From positions 62,001 through 126,000 of the forward strand of contig NZ_FRAX01000011.1 of assembly GCF_900142465.1 (NCBI RefSeq): DNA of 64,000 nt, given 5' to 3'. The stretch's first letter is position 1; every line of letters starts with the position of its first letter. Source of the stretch: Fibrobacter sp. UWH6 (lineage in GTDB: Bacteria; Fibrobacterota; Fibrobacteria; Fibrobacterales; Fibrobacteraceae). The position numbers and the translations under genes are program-made. Shown in pieces: positions 60,451-64,000 of the stretch. The notes under the pieces are model-generated. The model was not told where the DNA came from. It made no database searches and was given only the letters and a program-made list of their open reading frames with translations.

Positions 60451-62532
60451 ATGCAAGTCAAACAGGCTTTCTCCTTTGCAATGTGCGTCATTGCAGCATG
60501 TGTCATCGGCTGCTCTCCAACAAATTCCGAAGACAGCGAATACTCAAAATGGAGTTTTTCCGGCTCTGTCGTCGACGCCTCGAATAACGCAACTCTTTGT
60601 GGGGTAAAGATTTCATACCAAAACGCCTCCGGAGATCTCAAATCCACGGAAACCGACGAGGCCGGCAACTTTTTCATCGACGATTTGCCGTACGGTTCGC
60701 GAACCTTCACCTTCACGCACAGGGAAATTCAAAAAAAGGACACCTTGTACTACGCACCGCACGTCGAAACGGTCAACTCGACCAGCGAATCCTCGCACAT
60801 GGAGGGGGTCGTCGCCACGTCATCCATGGTGATAAGGCTTTCTCCCCTCAACGCGGCCCTCAATGGAGAACTCTACATAAACGAAGCCAGTTCCGGGAAA
60901 GCCGTCCCGATAAAGGGGGCCTCCATATCCATCGTCCACCAGAGCGAAGATTACGTGAACCTGTTCCCCGAAACCTTTGACGGCTCGTCCGATTCACTCG
61001 GGAAGTTCACGTTCAAGAACTTGCCCGCAGATTCCGGGCTCGTCCTCAAAATAGCCCCCGTCACATACAACGGGTTGCGCTACACCGCTACAGACAAAAT
61101 CCTTCCACGCCTCAAGCCGAACGGCGCCATCGATCTGGGACGCACGTACCTCCAGCAGGACACCCTTGTCAAAAAGCAAAACGACATCAAGGCCTCTAAC
61201 GTGATGGACAAGAACTACATGGGGTACGGGGAGCTCTCCCCCCTGATTGTCCCGTACTACGTATTCAACGAAAAGATTACGTCCAAGAACTTGTCGGTCA
61301 ACGTAAGGAGCGATTCGGCAAACTTCTACGTAGAGCCGGTCATCAAAGGCGACACGCTGTTCCTGGCCCACCCCGATAGCGCCTTCGACGCAGAAACCAG
61401 GTATTCCGTGAGCATCACCGCATACGGCAAGGAGTCGGGCGAGCGCTACAATCTCGCCTTCAACGGGGATTCCGCATTTACAACGGGCAGAGGCCTCTAC
61501 GCCATAACAAGCAACGCATGGCCCAGCAACGAAAAATACACGTCCTCCTTCGGCACGAGCGACACAATCTGGGTCAAGTTCAGCGAGGACCTCGTCTCGA
61601 GCGCCGACAAGATTCAGTGGAGTTTCGCCAGCGGCGCCACGCGCACCATCTACGCGCACAGCTACGGCAAGAACGCAGACGCCTGGGTCAAAAAGGACAC
61701 TCTTTTCGTCAAACTGATGGATCGCATCCTCGACTCCCGCGTGCAGGGAGATACCATCGGCATGAACATCACCGCGTACGGCAAGAGCGGCCTTGTCCTC
61801 AAGAATTTCTCCCTTTACACAGAAATCCAGGTTCCCGAAAAGCAAAAAATCAAGGCGTCAAATGTCGTCGACAAGTCGCTCATGGGCTATAGGGACGTCT
61901 CCCCCCTGATTACGCCGTTCTTCGTTTTCGAAGAGGAACTTAGCAGCGCGAACCTTTCCGTCTCGGTGAAGGCCGGTTCAGACGTATTCTACGTCACCCC
62001 GACAGTGAAAAAAGACACCCTGTTCCTCAAGCACGATCGTTCGTTCCCCTCGGAAGCGAGCATCAGCGTGAGCATCGCCGTATACGGCAAAAAGTCCGGC
62101 GACCGCATATCGTACGAGCTCACCGGCGATTCCGCCTTCGTGACAGGGCGCGGACTCTACGCGGTCACAAGCAACGCATGGCCAAGCAACAAGGGCTACA
62201 AGGCAAGCTTCTCCGCCGAAGACACCATCTGGGTCAAATTCTCGAAGGCTCTTTCCACGAACACCGACAGGATACAATGGAGCAAGGCGAGCAACGCAAA
62301 GTACACCCTGTACGGCCATGGCGCCAACAAGAACGCAAACGCAAAGGTCAAGGGCGACACGCTGTTCATAACAATGCTCCCGAACGCCATCAACGAGTCC
62401 ACCCAAAACGGCGACTCCGTCGGCGTAAACCTCACCGTCTACGCAACCGACGAGACTTATCTCGAAAAGTTCACATTGTACACGGAACTCGAGATTCCCC
62501 TGTCGAGCTCAAGCACCACAAAAAATGAATAA
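60451..62532 (+). CDS. Lipoprotein with two 215-residue repeats
   Basis: A 693-residue lipoprotein with lipobox VIGC (Cys21). Residues about 33-110 look like a carboxypeptidase-regulatory/SdrD B-like beta-sandwich (FSGSVVDASNNATLCGVKIS ... TDEAGNFFIDDLP); a second such domain follows (INEASSGKAVPIKGASISIV). Two long repeats then start IKASNVMDKNYMGYGELSPL and IKASNVVDKSLMGYRDVSPL (about 247-455 and 467-678), each with GRGLYA-(I/V)-TSNAWPSN and KFS. It ends with SSSS. Its stop overlaps the HlyD start by eight bases, making it part of the export operon. A scaffold or outer-membrane partner is plausible; the fold of the repeats is unknown to me. Confidence 0.85.
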   Translation: MQVKQAFSFAMCVIAACVIGCSPTNSEDSEYSKWSFSGSVVDASNNATLCGVKISYQNASGDLKSTETDEAGNFFIDDLPYGSRTFTFTHREIQKKDTLYYAPHVETVNSTSESSHMEGVVATSSMVIRLSPLNAALNGELYINEASSGKAVPIKGASISIVHQSEDYVNLFPETFDGSSDSLGKFTFKNLPADSGLVLKIAPVTYNGLRYTATDKILPRLKPNGAIDLGRTYLQQDTLVKKQNDIKASNVMDKNYMGYGELSPLIVPYYVFNEKITSKNLSVNVRSDSANFYVEPVIKGDTLFLAHPDSAFDAETRYSVSITAYGKESGERYNLAFNGDSAFTTGRGLYAITSNAWPSNEKYTSSFGTSDTIWVKFSEDLVSSADKIQWSFASGATRTIYAHSYGKNADAWVKKDTLFVKLMDRILDSRVQGDTIGMNITAYGKSGLVLKNFSLYTEIQVPEKQKIKASNVVDKSLMGYRDVSPLITPFFVFEEELSSANLSVSVKAGSDVFYVTPTVKKDTLFLKHDRSFPSEASISVSIAVYGKKSGDRISYELTGDSAFVTGRGLYAVTSNAWPSNKGYKASFSAEDTIWVKFSKALSTNTDRIQWSKASNAKYTLYGHGANKNANAKVKGDTLFITMLPNAINESTQNGDSVGVNLTVYATDETYLEKFTLYTELEIPLSSSSTTKNE

Positions 62533-63337
62533 GTTGTTCAAAATACTGTTTTTCTGCACCGCCGTATTCGCTTTTTGCGCAAGCTCTGCACTAGCCGCAA
62601 GCTTCGACGGTATCACGGAACCGCTCGCGCAAGCCAGTATGGGCTTTACCGTATCCGGGAAAATCGACAGCATCTGGGTAAAAGAAGGCGAGTTCGTCCA
62701 CAAGGGCGACACCTTGATGAACCTCATAAAGACCGAAGAGGAACTGCGTTCACGCATCACGAAAATCACCGCCGAGGACCTCTCGAGTGTTGTCTCGGCG
62801 AAGGCGAAAATGGACGCGTACGAAAAGGACTTGGAAGCCACGAAAAAGTTGTTCGAGACTTCGAATTCCATAAGCGCCGAGCAGCTCTGGGAAAAGGAAA
62901 TGAACTTCAATGTAGCGAAAGCCGAATGGGAAGCCGCAAAGGTATCCAAGTCCAAGGATTCCCTCGAGCACCGCATGGCACGCGCACAGCTGCTCAAGCA
63001 GTACCTAATCGCCCCCTTCGATGGAGAAATAGTTTCCATATCGAAGAACAGGAGCGAAAGCGTCGAAGCCCTCGAATCCGTCATCGAAATCGCGGACGTG
63101 CGCACATGCCGCATGACAGCCTACATCATTGTCAACAAGACGAACAAGCTGAAAATCGGCCAAAGCGTCAATCTTCAACTGAACGGCTCCGCGAAAAATC
63201 GGAACAAAATGGGAACCATTGAATTCATCTCGCCCGTCGTCGACAAGGCCAGCCTGCTACGAACAGTCAAGGTCATCTTCGACAATTCAAACCACTCCAT
63301 AGAACCCGGCGTCACCGGCAAAATCATATTGCAATAA
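62525..63337 (+). CDS. HlyD/RND-type periplasmic adaptor
   Basis: A 270-residue membrane-fusion-like protein. A signal peptide (SSALAAS) is followed by half a lipoyl domain (GFTVSGKIDSIWVKEGEFVHKGDTLMNL), a short coiled-coil hairpin (residues about 75-150), the second half (LIAPFDGEIVSISKNRSESVEALESVIEIADV) and a beta-barrel (LKIGQSVNLQL, GVTGKIILQ). Such adaptors link an inner-membrane pump to TolC. Unlike HlyD it is processed or periplasmic and short. The ATG of the TolC gene overlaps its stop (TAATG). Confidence 0.9.
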   Translation: MNKLFKILFFCTAVFAFCASSALAASFDGITEPLAQASMGFTVSGKIDSIWVKEGEFVHKGDTLMNLIKTEEELRSRITKITAEDLSSVVSAKAKMDAYEKDLEATKKLFETSNSISAEQLWEKEMNFNVAKAEWEAAKVSKSKDSLEHRMARAQLLKQYLIAPFDGEIVSISKNRSESVEALESVIEIADVRTCRMTAYIIVNKTNKLKIGQSVNLQLNGSAKNRNKMGTIEFISPVVDKASLLRTVKVIFDNSNHSIEPGVTGKIILQ

Positions 63338-64000
63338 TGCACAAACTTTCTGCACATTTGACGCTATTCGCTTTCATATTGATTTTTTCGGTCGCCAGTT
63401 CCTTTGCAACCGAAGACTCGCTCAGGCTCAACTTGGAAACGGCGCTCAAGATTCTTATCGAGAACAACACCGATATACAAGAAGCAAAATACAACTGGAT
63501 TGCGCAAGCCGAGATGACAAAAGGGGCCTACGGGGATTTCGAGCCGCACTTAAACGGCCGTGCAAGCAAGGAAAGAGGCGACAGGCCGAGCGCCCTGTTC
63601 ACGGAAACCAAGGACGAGTACAAAATCGGGATACAAGGGAAGCTACCCTCGGCTACGGAATACAGCGTGGGCTTCAACCAGGCGACCTACACCCATAGCG
63701 AATACACCTCGGAACTTTACTTTGGCGGCGAACTCCGCCAACACGTGCTGAAAGACGGCCTGCTCTACTTTTCGCCCACTGCGCAGCTCCGCGAAGCCTA
63801 CCTGCAACAGGAAATCGCCTACCAGAAATACCGCAACACGCTCAGCGACGTTTTGGACAAGTTCTACGATGCCTACTGGAACTACTTTTACGCAGAGCAA
63901 ACCCTGCAATTCGCCACGAAGTCGTCACAAGTCGCAAAACAAATCGCGGACGACGCAGAAAAAAGGCAGCAGTTGGGCATACTCTCGGTCCTTGACAAGC
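63337..64000 (+). CDS. TolC-family outer-membrane protein, partial
   Basis: Only the first 221 residues are in the window. A signal peptide (SVASSFA) is followed by LRLNLETALKILIENNTDIQEAKYNW, the usual TolC-family opening, then barrel-like strands (DEYKIGIQGKLPSATEYSVGF) and long helices (AQLREAYLQQEIAYQKYRNTLSDVLDKFYDAYWNYFYAEQTLQFA). TolC proteins form the outer-membrane exit duct of type I secretion and efflux. Coupled by TAATG to the HlyD-like adaptor. The frame is still open at the window end. Confidence 0.9.
   Translation, partial: MHKLSAHLTLFAFILIFSVASSFATEDSLRLNLETALKILIENNTDIQEAKYNWIAQAEMTKGAYGDFEPHLNGRASKERGDRPSALFTETKDEYKIGIQGKLPSATEYSVGFNQATYTHSEYTSELYFGGELRQHVLKDGLLYFSPTAQLREAYLQQEIAYQKYRNTLSDVLDKFYDAYWNYFYAEQTLQFATKSSQVAKQIADDAEKRQQLGILSVLDK

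Overview
The window looks like a chromosomal segment of a Fibrobacter-type bacterium (phylum Fibrobacterota). The signs are several lipoproteins with poly-serine linkers and FISUMP domains (Fibrobacter succinogenes major paralogous domain), a TIGR02147-family regulator, a secreted protein with a type IX-like C-terminal sorting domain, and Bacteroidetes/Fibrobacter-type fumarate reductase fragments. I see no tRNA, rRNA or CRISPR array. The assignment rests on family recognition by eye, not on a search.

Left part (1-13.6 kb): a receiver-like C-terminal fragment, a TIM-barrel-like protein, elongation factor P (efp) divergent from its modification enzyme EpmB, FISUMP and other lipoproteins, a TIGR02147 regulator bracketed by two copies of a near-perfect palindrome, a secreted protein that may belong to that regulon, a porin-like gene with an in-frame TAG after its signal peptide, and an Omp85-family protein.

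Core part (13.6-30.9 kb): a minus-strand operon running MglA-like GTPase, Roadblock protein, DUF2914 membrane protein, large outer-membrane protein and Omp85-like protein; then rpsT, a sugar aminotransferase, dnaG, sufC-sufD, nfeD-floA, a four-helix-bundle gene tightly enclosed by 18-bp inverted repeats, a winged-helix membrane protein, and a polar amino-acid ABC transporter.

Debris region (30.9-36.7 kb): three same-orientation 3' fragments of fumarate reductase frdB, an frdA tail joined to a DUF6261 fragment, broken alpha/beta hydrolases around an intact lipoprotein, an IS3 transposase remnant, a complete DUF3791/DUF3990 toxin-like triplet and a UPF0175 antitoxin followed by a beheaded DUF3368 toxin. 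This is either a recombination hot spot or, less likely, an assembly artefact.

Right part (36.7-64 kb): the most striking locus. A roughly 5,270-residue secreted protein with an N-terminal LEPR-XLL motif and many RTX-type glycine/aspartate repeats is followed on the same strand by a PqqD-like/M50-protease/HlyD fusion and a divergent SecA-like ATPase, all tightly spaced. Upstream lie two FISUMP lipoproteins, an orphan LEPR-XLL leader mini-ORF and a DUF3467 gene. On the other strand a lipoprotein, a HlyD-like adaptor and a TolC-like protein overlap each other and run off the window. I infer a dedicated export system for the giant adhesin that combines SecA-like energy, a membrane protease/adaptor hybrid and a TolC conduit; no classical type I ABC transporter is visible in the window.
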